Of a stretch of 64,000 bases of DNA, positions 44,999 through 57,135 are shown piece by piece. The notes beneath the pieces were generated by a model that made no database searches, was not told the DNA's origin, and saw only the letters and a program-made list of their open reading frames with translations. The DNA lies in the NCBI RefSeq assembly GCF_030864355.1, contig NC_083394.1:1302001-1366000 (forward strand). The letters run 5' to 3'. The translations under genes and the position numbers were made by a program. Positions within the stretch are counted from its first letter, which is position 1. The number at the start of each line of letters is the position of its first letter. This DNA is from Cutaneotrichosporon cavernicola (taxonomy: Eukaryota; Basidiomycota; Tremellomycetes; Trichosporonales; Trichosporonaceae).

Positions 44999-47900
44999 AT
45001 GTCGCACGCACTCTTGTGAGCATCTCCCCTCCCATCTCTAGCATGCTCCATCCCGGCGCTACGTAACGTCTCCTTTCACCCCGCTGACCTCAGGCTGCGG
45101 CTATTCCTCAGCCCCTACTTCTCCACCTCGGTCGCACTCCACTATCTCAAAACATACCCCGACAACATCGGCATCAGCCACTACCTCTGTTGGCGGATGA
45201 AGTCTATGCCTCACGACGAGGTAGAGTTCTACTGGCCCCAGATATGGTAAGCCACTCGGCCCGGGGCGTCACTAACGCCAGTCACCTGCTCATCACGCGC
45301 CCCACCGCGTCCAATGCGCTCGAGAGCTTTGTGCTCCAGCGCGCCGCCGAGAGTCCTCACGCTGCCATGCTAGTGCGTCCAACCTCGGGCAACACTAATC
45401 CCAGACTTTTTGGTTTATGCAGAGCGCGCTGCGCGATCTCACCCCAACGCGGACGACCAACCCTCGCCCATTCCTTATTTGCCAGCGCGTCCTACACCGT
45501 TGCCACGAGATCCTCTTCGGCGACCCCCCAGAACCCAGCCGCTCCCCCTACCGCTCTCACCCATCGAGTCCTTCTTTGTCTGGGACAGTCGAGGTTCCGC
45601 CCGACACGCCACCGCCAGTGAAGGTCAAACCACACGCTGCCGCCGCCCTCGTCGGTATGGGCGTCATGCTTGCGGGCGCAGGCATGCCCGGCCTCACTGG
45701 CTTGGCGGGAGAGTGGGCCGTCATCCAAGGCCGGCAGCCGATGGATGACGCCAATGCATCCCGCGCCAGAGTTGAGGCCGAGCAGGGCGGCGGCGCAGAC
45801 GCTCCCCGCGAGGGGAGATGGGAACGCAAGCCCGTTCACGACAGCGAGTCGGACGACGACTCGACCGAACCCGCGTCCGCATCTAGCTCCAGGCCCCCAC
45901 CTGCGAGAAGGCAAACCCTCCCACCTCAGCCTCTCTCAGGACCCCGCACGCCACCTCGTCAGAGCCGCGGAACAACGCCGCCAAACGGAAGGGCGTACCA
46001 CCCGTCAGCGACGTCGCCTGCGCTCGTCAAGCACACCGTGCACGACTCGCTCCCAGCCATGCCGTCGTTGATGGACGACAGACGGGGCCGCGACCCGTTC
46101 TCTCAGAGTTCCGGGACGCCCGACATCTTCCCGTCTACCAAGTCGCGCGCCAACCTTATTCCCCTGCACCAGCCGTACCACTCTGTTCCAGAGCTTTCGC
46201 GCAGCTCGCCAACTCCGCGCGGGTATGGATCCCGCACACCGTCCGGTGAAGCGCTGTTGCAACAGTACAGCCTCGACGCGCAGACCAAGCTCCTGCGCTC
46301 GCACTACTGCCGAAGCGAGATCCGCTTCCTCCTCCACCTTGAGGACATCAGCAACCGTTTGCTGGTGATCCCGAAGCCTGCGCGCATATCAGCATTGCGC
46401 GCAGAACTCACGAGTCTCAACCACAACCTCCCCGCCGAGGTGTGCATGCCGCTGTGGTGCAACGCCGACCACTGTCGCAAAGACACTGCGCCCTCGGTCC
46501 TAAACCGTGTCAGCGGGCAGCGGCGTAAGAAAGCGCACTCGCGCGTCGTGCGCATATCGCCCGGCGACTCTGTTGTGCTCAACTCGGCGGAACGCGCGCC
46601 GTATCTCCTGCACGTCGAGATCCTCGAAGACGACCTCGACTTTGACCCGACGCGGCGCGAGAACCGCGAACTCCTCAAGAAGATTGTCATGCAGGAGGAC
46701 ATGAAGCGACGGAAGCGCGAGGGGCACCTCGATGGGAGCTTTACACCGACGATCAACGAGAGCTTTGCGGCTTCGCCGATGTCTGTCCCGCCGCTACATA
46801 TCGATGACGCGGATCAGGGGGAGGAAGAAGGCTCTGGAACCTCGTCGCCAGTCAAGGAGCCTCCAGAAGGCGACCTCGAGGAGATGGACCTCGTCGAACA
46901 GCTGTATGGTAACAAGCTCAGCGTGCGCGACAACTTACCCGACCTCACGGACGCTCTGCCGCTGCCGAGCGCGCCGAAGAACAAGCAGCTCGACCTCGAG
47001 GTGTGGAACGCGGGCGAGCAGTCTGGGTCACGGCGCTCGTCGATGGGTGGTGCGTCGCCGATTAGTCGGTCACGTACGCCAGTCGGCGCAAACGGTAATC
47101 TCGAGGTGCCAAGTCCTATCCACCGACCAGGGACTCCGGGTGAGATCGACGACCCTCAGCCGTCTCCGAAACGCGTCATCACCCTCGAGGACTACGCCGA
47201 GCGCATGCGTACTGCAGCAGTGATGCTCGCGCAGCTCAACGCGAGTGTACAGCCCCCGACGCCCGAGACCGCGCAGAGCAGCGGCCCGCTCCGCTGGATC
47301 CCTGGAACAGGCTGGATCCCCGGCGTATCCAAGGACGCCGCGGCAGACTCAGCCGCCGGTGCAAGCAGCGCAGGCGGTAAATTGCGCCTAGCGGCGGCAC
47401 AGGCAGCGGCGATCCGCGAGCGCATAATGGAAGAGATGATGGCACTGGAAGAAGAGCGCGTCGCGCGCATGACGACTCTCCCCGAAGGCGTGGAAGTTTC
47501 GCCAGCCCACGTCGTAATGGAAGGCAAGACGGCCGAGGACGAGGGCATTGTCCGCCGCGAGATTAACAAGGCCGATCCGAGTGCCGCAATCTTCAAGGAG
47601 AGCTGGACGGGCAAGAAGAGCCGTATCCGTGCCGCGTCGCCTTGGGGCCACCTGGCGAATTGGGACGTCATCAGTGTCATTGTTAAGACTGGTGCTGATT
47701 TACGGCAGGAGCAGCTCGCCACGCAGTTGATTGAGCGGTTTGTCCGGATTTGGAAGGAGGAGAAGAGCGATTGCTGGGCGCGCTTCTTCCGCATCCTCAT
47801 CACTGGAGAGACGTCGGGCTTGGTCGAGACTATTACGGATGCTGTGAGCGTGCATTCAATCAAGAAGAGCGAGTATGCGCGTCGGCTGGCTGAGGGCGAG

Positions 47901-48736
47901 GCTATTGGGCACGTGAGCCTCATGGACCACTATGTCAATGTGAGTCGAGCGGCGAGACACCATGGAAGAGGCGGTGAGGGGCAGGGAGACGCAGAGAAAG
48001 CAGGGAGACGCAGAGAAAGCAGGGAGACGCAGAGAAAGCAGGGAGACGCAGAGAAAGCAGCGAGGGATGAGAAAGAGAGTGGAGGGCTCACCCCAGACAT
48101 ACGGCAAGCCCGACTCTGGACAATTCGCGCGAGCCCGCCGCAACTTCATCAAGAGTCTGGCCGGATACAGCGTCATCACTTTCCTCCTGCAAATCAAGGA
48201 CCGGCATAATGGCAACATCCTGGTCGATCGGGACGGACACCTCATCCACATCGACTTTGGGTTCATGCTCTCCAACTCGCCAGGAGGAAACATGGGCTTT
48301 GAGGCTGCTCCGTTCAAGCTCCCCCTCGAGTATATCGAGATTATGGGGGGACTGGATAGTCCGGGGTACACGTATTTCAAGAAGCTGTTCAAGGAGGGCT
48401 TTGAGGCGGCGCGGAAGCACTCGGATAGTCTGATCAGTGAGTCACGGCCGCGGAGTGCCCCGACGCTGGCACCTTTGCCATCTCATTCCCTTACCCACGC
48501 ACCCAACACCCGCGCTAACCCAAGCCATCGTCGAGCTCATGCAAAAGGACTCGAAGCTCGACTGCTTCCTCCTCTTCGGCGAGCACACGGTCACCCACTT
48601 CCGAGAACGGTTCGCTCTTGGCCTCACCACCGCCGCGGTCGATGCCTACCTCGAGCGCCTGATTCTGAGCTCGGCCGGGAGTAACTACACACGTCTGTAC
48701 GACACGTTCCAGTACTACTCGCAGGGCGTGTTGTAG
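44999..48736 (+). CDS. PIK1: phosphatidylinositol 4-kinase Pik1 (type III beta), 1115 aa
   Basis: Exons 44999-45015, 45094-45246, 45282-45372, 45405-47939, 48097-48436, 48525-48736. The N-terminus has the lipid kinase unique (helical) region (LLLRLFLSPYF..YPDNIGISHYLCWRM). The kinase N-lobe (about residues 430-620) and a long disordered insert precede the C-lobe. The catalytic loop is D967-R-H-N-G-N and the Mg-binding motif H983-I-D985-F-G, followed by FMLSNSPGGNMGFE typical of PI4K-beta. Yeast Pik1 is 1066 aa. It makes PI4P at the Golgi and in the nucleus for secretion. The first coding exon is only 17 nt. Intron 4 holds a 19-bp tandem repeat. Confidence 0.95.
47981..48056. repeat. 19-bp tandem repeat in PIK1 intron 4
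   Basis: Four identical or near-identical copies of GCAGGGAGACGCAGAGAAA within the 157-nt intron (47940-48096) that splits the kinase domain. Confidence 0.92.
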
Positions 48737-48954
48737 TGCATGCCGAGTGCATGGCAAGAGAATGAGAGACACAAAGACACAGAGAGGCGACACACCTAAT
48801 GATTATCTAGCATCGTACCATATAGCAACATTGCATCTGCCTGGAGTGCGTGAGCGAGTACGGGAGTGGCACTGTTCCAGCCATGTCGTCAGCACTTGCC
48901 CTTACAATAGCCTACTGCCTACACATGCATGCTGTCTATCTACTTCTTCTGCAT

Positions 48955-49896
48955 CTACTGCTCCTGCGCACCGTACCCGCGGAGACCTTCGGCAAAGTCC
49001 CAGACCGTGGGTGCCGACTTGGAGTCCGAGATCTCGACGCCGTTCTTGGTAACCTTGGCAATCTGGTACTTGTTGATACTCCGGGCGTCGCGGTAATACA
49101 ACACCTTCATGCACTCGTTGAGGACAGCCTCGGCCTCCTCAGCAGACATGAGCGGCCCCGTGCCATCGACGCCAGCGGTCGCCTCGAACTTTTCGCGCAG
49201 CAACGGCTGGGCAAGGTGCATCCCAAAGCCCGTGGCAAGCGTTGGGGCAGTATAAGTCGTGCCGAGCAGATCGACGTATCCGAGGAAACTGAATCAGCAA
49301 AGCTAGCGAACAACTTACGGCTCGTCCTTCTCAAAGTCCCATCCGCCAACGAGACAAGCATTCCAGAGGGGGTTGATACGGCTCCGCCTAGCGTAGAAAA
49401 GATTAGCGAGGAAAGTGTAGATGTTTTTCGGGGCGAGAGGAGGATGGCCATCCGTAAGCTTGAGCGCCTCCTCCTCGCGCAGGAGGCCATCAAGCTCCTT
49501 CTTGAGGTACTGGAAGTCGGACATGTCTCCGGCCGCGCCGAGGACCGTGTGCGTGCCCAGAGGGTGGAGACGCTGAATGTCACGGAAACGCGCGAGGGAT
49601 CCGTACGACGCGAGGTTGTCTGCCGCCAGCATCACCCCGTCCTTGTACTTTAGGCCGATGACCGAGGTACCCGTCACCAGAGGCTGCTGGGTGTGTCCCA
49701 CTGGTGCGGTGGTGGGCATGCTCGAGTTGGAGACGGGGAAGGTGGAGTACATGTCGAACTGCTGGTGCGCGGTGAGGGGCTGGCCCCAGGCTGCGGGGTG
49801 CTGTTGGAGTCATCAAGCCAGCGTATCATGGGGACATGATGAGGGACAGCGTCAGCTCGAATTCTACGACGCACAGAGCTGACTTACGTGGTTCAT
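48955..49896 (-). CDS. PRE4: proteasome subunit beta type-7 (Pre4/PSMB4), 274 aa
   Basis: Exons 49896-49888, 49800-49319, 49288-48955. The first coding exon is 9 nt (MNH) and the last intron only 30 nt. The spliced start reads MNHHPAAWGQPLTAHQQ. The core shows QQPLVTGTSVIGLKYKDGVMLAADN, then SYGSLARFRDIQRLHPLG, NIYTFLANLFYARRS, NPLWNACLVGGWD and FLGYVDLLGTTYTAP, all characteristic of the non-catalytic beta7/beta4 subunit. It has a propeptide that would be trimmed near TTAPVGHTQQP. Yeast Pre4 is 266 aa. It is part of the 20S core. The gene diverges from the condensin gene and converges with PIK1. Confidence 0.95.
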
Positions 49897-50073
49897 GATG
49901 ATTGAGGTGTAGGGGTATCTGTTGCGATGAGGAAGAGTGTTGTGGTGATGAGCAAGGTGGTAAGCAAGAGGATGTCACTATACCACAAGCATCCCATCGA
50001 GGCATCGAGGCATCGAGGCATGACGAGTGTGCGACGCGCGGCCGCAATCACAAAGTCCATGACGTGGACTAAG

Positions 50074-50081
50074 CCACGTGG
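50074..50081. promoter_or_regulatory. CCACGTGG between PRE4 and CND1
   Basis: Palindromic E-box octamer in the 347-bp divergent promoter of the proteasome and condensin genes. Confidence 0.5.
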
Positions 50082-50243
50082 AGTTGATATGTCCCTGTAT
50101 ACGTAACATCCGAGATCAACAACAACACGCTCCTGCTTTCTTTGCCGCCCTCTATCCTCTACCCTTGTTTACATCTCCCATCTCAACTGTACCCCCGACA
50201 CTCTCGACAACCCGACACGTTCTCGGCGCAGAAGTCCGCCGAA

Positions 50244-53200
50244 ATGGACTACAACCTGCAGGAGGAGCTTCTCTCCCTCGGCGAGGACCCGTCGCTGTAC
50301 CCTATCTCGAACGAGCTTGACATCCCCGACCTCTCCCCCGCCGCCATCGACACACACCTCTCAAGCGCAATCGATGCAATCGTCAAGGAACCCGACTCGG
50401 TTATTTACTCCCCCGAAGAGACGTTTGACGTCTTCGCTAGTGTGCTCAAGCATGCCGACACGCCACCGGTAACTGGCCCCGTGCTCCAAAAGACGCTCGA
50501 TGCCATCCTCCACGGCCTCAAACACCACTCGGACGCGGTCATGCTCATGCAGGGGACGGATGACCTCGACGCCCCACTGCAACATAAAGCTCAGCTGGAG
50601 CGCTGGGCGTTCCTCCTCCAGTGGTTCGTCGCTGCTGCTGAGCGTGGAGCTGGTCGCGCGCCAGAAGAGCAGGCCACCGCTCCCAAGAAGAGGGGGAAGA
50701 AGGCCACCCCACGACCACAGTCGTCACTAGCGTGGGCCGACCACCTTCCCCATGTCCTTGGGACTATGCACCGTGCTCTCCGCGTACCCTCATCCCGCAT
50801 CTGGCGCACGAGCTCGGAACGCGAAGCGTTCGTCAACTGCTTCACAAAGCCGGCGTACCAGCTCGCCGAGGTCGAGGTATACCTCAAGACCAACGAGGTG
50901 CGCCTCGGCATCTACAAGGTCATCTGCCTGGCCGTCAAGTTCCACGGACACGGCTTCGGCGCCCAGACCTCGATCATGCAGAACCTCACGTACTACGAGC
51001 ACCTCAGCGAGCCGATGGCCGAGCTCCTCACCATCCTCGACAAGGAGTTTGACTACCCCCAACTCGCGGAGGAGGTTCTCCGCGAAGTCGCAACCAAGAC
51101 GTTCCTCCACAACGATGCCAAGGGCCCGCGCTCGTTCCAGCGCTTCCTTGTCCGCTTCGCCGAGATGAGCCCCCGCGTGGTGCACAAGCAGATGCCCCTC
51201 TTACTCGCCCACCTGGATAGTGAGGTTAGTTTCTGACTCTTTGTTGTGACTAACGCCAGGCCCATCCCATGCGCATGGCCGTCGTCGAGGTTATTGGTTT
51301 GCTAATCAAGGACCTGTCCATGTCCGACGAGGGCGAGGATGAGCAGAAGCAGAAGCAGATCAAGCGTTTCTTCGAGATCCTCTTTGAGCGATACCTCGAC
51401 CTCAACTCTTACGTGCGGTCCAAGGTTCTCACAACGCTGATCAAGCTTTGCGAGTGAGTCGACTCGCATCTTAATGAACTCACACCAGCCTTCCCGCCAA
51501 GTTCCCCAAGCAGCGCTCACACATGACTGAACTTACGATCCGCACGCTCGCGGACAAGACGTCGTCGGCGCGCCGGTACTCGATCCAGCTCCTATGCCGC
51601 TTACTCGAAACGCATCCCTTCGGCGCTCTGCACGGCGGCACGCTCAACCTCCCAGAGTGGCAGGAGCGGTACGAGAAGCTCTGTGCTGAACTCGACAAGG
51701 TCGACACTCATGAGATGGAGAAGGCCAGACAGGACGCGGGCATGGACGACGAAGAGGACGAGGATACGCAGGGAGGCGACACGGAGGCGGAGAACGAGGA
51801 CGAGGGGGAGGAGGAGGAGGAGGAGGAGGAGGACGACGAGGAAGCTGAAGACGACGAAGATGGCGAGGACGGCGAAGTAGTACCAAAGCCCAAGAAGAGC
51901 AAAGGCAAGGGTAAAGCCAGAGCCAAGCCTCGCCCGTCGCAGATAAACCTCGCGGCAGTGCAGGCCGAACAGGCGGGGTTAGACCCCGAGACGATCATGC
52001 GCCTCCGCCTCACGAAGAAGTACTACTCGGACGCGCTCAAGTTCATCAACCAGATCGAGGGTGCGATCCCGACGCTCTGCGAACTGCTCGTGAGCACCAA
52101 CAAATCGGAGGTACTCGAGGCGATGCGCTTCTTCCGCACGGCGTACGAGTACAACATCGAGTCGTCTGAGCAGGGCATCAAGACAATGCTGCATCTCATC
52201 TGGACCAAGGACAACAACGCGACGACCGAGGATGGCACCGACGGTCGCAGCATCCGTGGCAACCTCATCGAGGTGTACCGCAGCCTGTACTTTGACGCCA
52301 TTCCCGATCTCGCACCCAAACAGCAGGTCAACCGCATCGCTAAGAACATGCTTGAGTGAGTTACGCTGACCTGAACGAACTGACACCAGGCGTACATACG
52401 GTGCAACGCTCGCTGAGCTTACCTCGCTCGAGGAACTGATGCGCACCATGATGGCTGACGGCGGCGTGCACCCCGACGTCATCAACAAGCTGTGGCAGGT
52501 GTACACCACTGGTCAGGAGATCCCAAAGCCGCAGCGCCAGGGCGCGATCATCATCCTCGGTATGCTGGCCGTCGCCAAGCGCGAAGTTGTGGCCGAGCGC
52601 GTGGAGCCGTTACTCAAGATTGGTCTTGGCCAGCACGGCCAGAACGACCTCGTTCTCGCCCGCTACACATGTATTGCGCTTCAGCGTCTCGGCGGCAGCG
52701 CCAAGAAGGTCAAGGGTGAGCTCGCTTTTAGTTGCTAGCTGACGCCAGGCTCCCTCACTAACAAGACGATGCGCCTCCCGATGGACAACGCCATCTTCCT
52801 CAAGCTGCAGCACATTATCGAGCGGCCGTCGCGCTCGCCGCAGTGGTTCGCGATGGCTGAGCAGGCCATCAACACCATCTATTTGCTTGGCGAACAGCCC
52901 GACGCGCTGTGCGGCACCATCATCCGGAACATGACCGCCAAGGTGGCCAAGCAGGCTGCATCACAGGCTCCCTCGCCGACTCCGGAGGCTGTCGAGGAGC
53001 TTTCCGACCCTGCGTCACCCACCAAAGCTGGGTCGCCCAAGGCTTCACTCACGCGCTCCAACTCGGAGGGCTCGATGCAGACAGCCGTCACCTCGCTCGG
53101 TGTCGACGAGGTGAGTGCCTACTCCCTCGCACAACTGGTCTTCATCGTCGGCCACGTCGCCCTCAAGCACATTGTCTACCTCGAACTCGTCGAGCGCGAG

Positions 53201-54453
53201 TTCAAACGCCGCAAGGACGAGAAAGCGAAAGGTGAGCTAGAACTTGATGGCCATAGCTAACAATGCAGAGAAGGCCGCGGCCAAGGCAGCAGACAAGGAC
53301 AGCAATGACCTCGACGCTGTTGCTGGTAACGCCGAGGACGACATCGGCGACCTCATCTCCGGCATCCGCGAGAAGGAGCTGTTGTACAGCGACAAGAGTC
53401 TGCTGGCCGTGTACGGTCCTCTTATCGTTGGCATCTGTGCGAGTCCGAAGCGCTACAAGGTGAGCTGGGAGGGTTCCGGGTAGCTGATAGCAGTCGCCTA
53501 CTCTTCGCCAAGCCTCAACCCTCGCCCTGACCAAGTTTATGTGTGTCAGCGCCGAGTTCTGTGAGGCACACCTGCCCCTCCTCTTCCAGATCTACAAGAA
53601 GGTCCGCGATCCGGTCGTGCGCTCAAACATTGTCATTGCGCTTGGCGACCTCGCTGTGTGCTGGGGCTCGCTCATCGACGACAACTCGGAGGTGCTATAT
53701 CAGGGTCTCACGGACACGGACGGCGTGGTCAAGAAGAACACGCTCATGGTGCTCACGCACTTGATTCTGAATGGCATGATCAAGGTCAAGGGCCAGCTGG
53801 GTGAGATGGCCAAGTGTCTCGAAGACCCCGACCCGCGCATCAGCGACCTGGCCAAGCTCTTCTTCACCGAGCTGAGCACAAAGGACAATGCGCTGTACAA
53901 CAACCTGCAAGACGTAATCTCGCATCTCTCGATCGGCGCCCACGCAGTCGATGAGGCAACATTCGCCTCGACCATGCGCTTCATCTTCCGTTTCATCGAG
54001 AAGGAGAAACAGGCCGAGGCCATTGTCGAGAAGCTATGCCAGCGCTTCCGCCTGGCGTCGGACGAACGCCAATGGCGCGACATTGCATTCTGCCTCTCCC
54101 TTCTGCCCTTCAAATCGGAGCGGAGCATGAAGAAGCTCATCGAGGGCCTCCCCTTCTATGCCGACAAGCTGGCTGAGGAGACGGTGTTCAAGCGCTTCAC
54201 CGAGATTCTGCAGAAGGCGCGCGCGAACAAGAGCGCAGGCAAGCCCGAGACCGAGCTCAAGGAGTTTGAGGCGATTCTCAACGAGCACGCAGCCAAGGGA
54301 CTCGAGGAACAGGCGCTCGAGGCCGATGTCGCTAAGAAGACCAAGGCGGCTAAGCGGCGGGCGGCGAGGCGCGGGGCAGCAGCACCCAAGAAGGCTCCAG
54401 CACCACGGCACGGACGGCGACGAGTGGCCAGCGAAGATGAGGACGACGACTAG
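50244..54453 (+). CDS. YCS4: condensin complex subunit 1 (Ycs4/Cnd1/NCAPD2), 1333 aa
   Basis: Seven exons: 50244-51224, 51260-51453, 51489-52355, 52390-52715, 52749-53231, 53269-53459, 53494-54453, with introns of 33-37 nt. The product is a long HEAT-repeat protein. Landmarks are FVNCFTKPAYQLAEV, HPMRMAVVEVIGLL, RYLDLNSYVRSKVLTTLIKL, a strongly acidic insert (about residues 460-515) followed by a basic patch, SPTLRQASTLALTKFMCVSAEFC and NLQDVISHLSIG near the C-terminal Cnd1 domain. The tail is basic then acidic (SEDEDDD). Yeast Ycs4 is 1176 aa. As the D2-type HEAT subunit it helps condensin bind and compact chromosomes in mitosis. Start chosen at the first in-frame ATG of the conserved product. 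Confidence 0.95.
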
Positions 54454-55182
54454 CCACGGGACGATGTTGTACACGATACCATGTTAGATACGGACCATTA
54501 ATTCGGAGTGCTGCTGCAACTGTTGTCACCTTGCGGGCGGCGAGTTCCCGGCGGTGCCGCGCGATGTCGGTCTCTCTGGCTGGGGGATCTGGAGAGGGGA
54601 GGGGGGTTGCAACAAACCAACGACTGTATCTGGGATGGAGATGGGTGAGGTCAGGAGCAATCGCAGACCCCGAACGCGCGTGAGGTGATAGAGACGAGCT
54701 AGTGTGTGAATGCTAGTCGCGCGGATGGTGGGGTAAGCAAAAGGAAGGAAGGGGTTTGGTAGAGATGAGGAGGAGAGATGTGAGGCTTATGTGGAGTGGA
54801 GGGAACTGGTTCAGAGTGACATGGGCGTGGAGAAGGCGGGGTGAGTCTGGATTAGCGGGGCGGACGTATTCCGACGTCATGGAGACGACCAACGCCAAAC
54901 GGCGATGGGGAAACCCCGAGATGCATTCAGCGATATAGCGCACGGGTGAGCGAGGACGCAAACGCAAGCGAAATCTGCAGGTCATGTTGTTGCGCCGTGG
55001 GAGGCTGAAAAGTGAGTAGTTAGTCATGGTGAAAGTGAATGAGAGTGTTAGTCGGTAGAGACGAGCGCGACCACGAAGGGGGATGCCTTTCTCTGGATCG
55101 AGCAACAAGGCAAAGAGTGTGCAATGCAGCACTTTGGAGGCTTCAAGAATCAATACAGTAATGACACACTGGTACAATTACA
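54454..55182. other. convergent intergenic region, nothing recognised
   Basis: 729 bp between the YCS4 and thiolase stops. It holds both 3' ends. No repeat or convincing frame. Confidence 0.5.
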
Positions 55183-56538
55183 CTACTGCTCGTTCACCAG
55201 AACCGCTGCCATGCCCATGCCGGTACCAATGCACATCGAGGTGACGATGATCTTGGCCTTCTCACGCTTGGCCTCGGCGAGGGCAGTGGCAATCTGGCGC
55301 GCGCCAGTAGCGCCGAGGGGGTGGCCAAAGGCGATGGCGCCGCCGACGGGGTTGACCTTCTCCTGAGGAAGGCCGACGTGGAGGATGGTCATGAGGGCCT
55401 GGGACGCAAAGGCCTCGTTGATCTCGTAGATGTCAACGTCCTCCTTTGAGATGCCGGCCTTGGCGAGGACGGCGGGAATGGCAAAGGCGGGTCCAATGCC
55501 CATGACCTTGGGGGGAACACCGACGACAGCGTTGGTAACGTACTTTGCGAGGATGGGGAGGCCGAGCTTCTGGGCGACGCTGCGGCGGGCGAGGAGGACG
55601 GCGGCCGCACCATCGGTGATCTGCGAGGCGTTACCAGCGTGGGTCGAGCCCGTCTTGGAGAAGGCGGGCTTGAGCTTGCTGAGCGACTCCTTGGTCACAC
55701 CGTCACGGATGCCGTCGTCATGGTCGACAATGATCTCCTTCTCCTCCTGGGTCTTGGGGTCGACCCACTTGGTCTTAACGGGGACAGTCTCCTCCTTGAA
55801 CTTGCCGGCCTGCTGGGCGGCGTAGGCCTTCTGGTACGACTTGGCTGCAAACTCGTCCTGCGCCTCACGCGAAACCTTGTACTCCTTGGCTACGTTCTCC
55901 GAGGTGATACCCATGGGCATCAGGCAGTCGGCGGCCTCGGGGTACGACATGATGCTGTCCGAGAGCGCAGCGGGCATGGTGCCGGCACCGTAGTGCTCGG
56001 TCATGGACTCGACACCGGCAGCGAGACCGATGTCGTAGTCGCCAGCCCTGATAGCGTTGGCGACATCAACGACCGACTGCAGGCCCGACGAGCACTGGCG
56101 GTTGAGCGTGTGCATGGGGACGCTGGGGTCAGTTATACCAAGGTATATTGAGCTCACGTGTAGGGAATGCCGGCGGCGAGCTGGGCCATGCGGCCGATGG
56201 TGGCGCCCGAGCCAGGAGGCAGGACGTTGCCGACGACAATGTCGCTGGTGTCAGCTGACGCATAAGGAACACTCACCCAATGGTGGTGGGGTCGACCTTG
56301 CCGCGCTTGACGACCTCGACAAGGACGGCCTTGAGGAGGTCCTCGTGGAGAGTGTCCTTGAAACCACCCTTCTTGGCCTAGATGTCAGCACATTCACACG
56401 GTTATCGCTGGGGAAACGTACCTTGGTGAGCGGGGTACGGACGGTCGAGACGATGACGACGTCATCAGCCGAGTTCATGAGGAGGCGGGCCTTGCCGAGG
56501 GAGGGGAGGGCGTTTGTGATGGACTGGAGAGGCGACAT
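55183..56538 (-). CDS. POT1: 3-ketoacyl-CoA thiolase (peroxisomal Pot1/ACAA1 type), 414 aa
   Basis: Exons 56538-56422, 56377-56277, 56244-56158, 56122-55183; introns 44, 32 and 35 nt. Catalytic residues are present: Cys112 in NRQCSSGLQS, His369 in GHPLGATGARQ, Cys399 in CIGTGMGMA. DDVVIVSTVRTPLTKAKKGGFKD and YEINEAFASQA point to the peroxisomal 3-ketoacyl-CoA thiolase branch rather than the cytosolic acetoacetyl-CoA thiolase. It would do the last step of beta-oxidation, releasing acetyl-CoA. The N-terminus MSPLQSITNAL lines up with yeast Pot1's PTS2 region, but the Arg and His of the signal are replaced by Pro and Ala; the C-terminus (VNEQ) is not a PTS1. Its location is therefore uncertain. 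Confidence 0.9.
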
Positions 56539-57135
56539 TGTTGATGAGTAGTTTTGTGAGTGAAGTGGAGAGAGATGTGTGAGAGATGAAGAGTCTGCTG
56601 ATAAATGGCAGCGGAACAAGGTCTGTCGTGGCCACGTCCGGTCACAGTGGATAACCGGAAACGAGTGTGACGCGTATCCTCCCTCTCATCCCTCTCATCC
56701 CGCTCATAACACGGTCATACATCCCGCCCTTAAACCCCTCTCACCGTAGGAATATCCGCTCACCTTTATTTCCGGCTTTATCCCTCTACACCTCTGCAGT
56801 CTGTCAACGAGTCAACGGCCGCCGCGCCCAGTCTGTCAACTATCAGCATGGTCGCTCGTTGTATGCGGTATTGCATGTATATCGTGTACGGTGCCCATAC
56901 ATCCACCGGCTCCAACCAACCGGACAAACTGGGGTGTGGAGGGTGTTCTCAACCTCCACATGATGCCTTGAGCCAAGACTTGGCTCTACGCACTTGCAGT
57001 CTTGGCTCTACGCACTTGCATTCCACGCCAACTACACATGTTGCACACGCTCGCCTCACACAATAGTACATGCAGCTGCTCAGCCGCGAAATCTAAGCGC
57101 GTCCGCAGACGGCGTTCTACACACGAATCACACGC
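56539..57135. other. intergenic region with short direct repeats
   Basis: 597 bp upstream of the thiolase and downstream of OST2. It contains CATCCCTCT-type repeats near 56683-56708 and two copies of CTTGGCTCTACGCACTTGCA near 56979-57021. Confidence 0.6.

Noticed and set aside
47940..48096. Reading PIK1 intron 4 as coding
   Set aside because: The frame stays open through the 19-bp repeats but then leaves the conserved kinase sequence; splicing restores VN-TYGKPDSGQF exactly.
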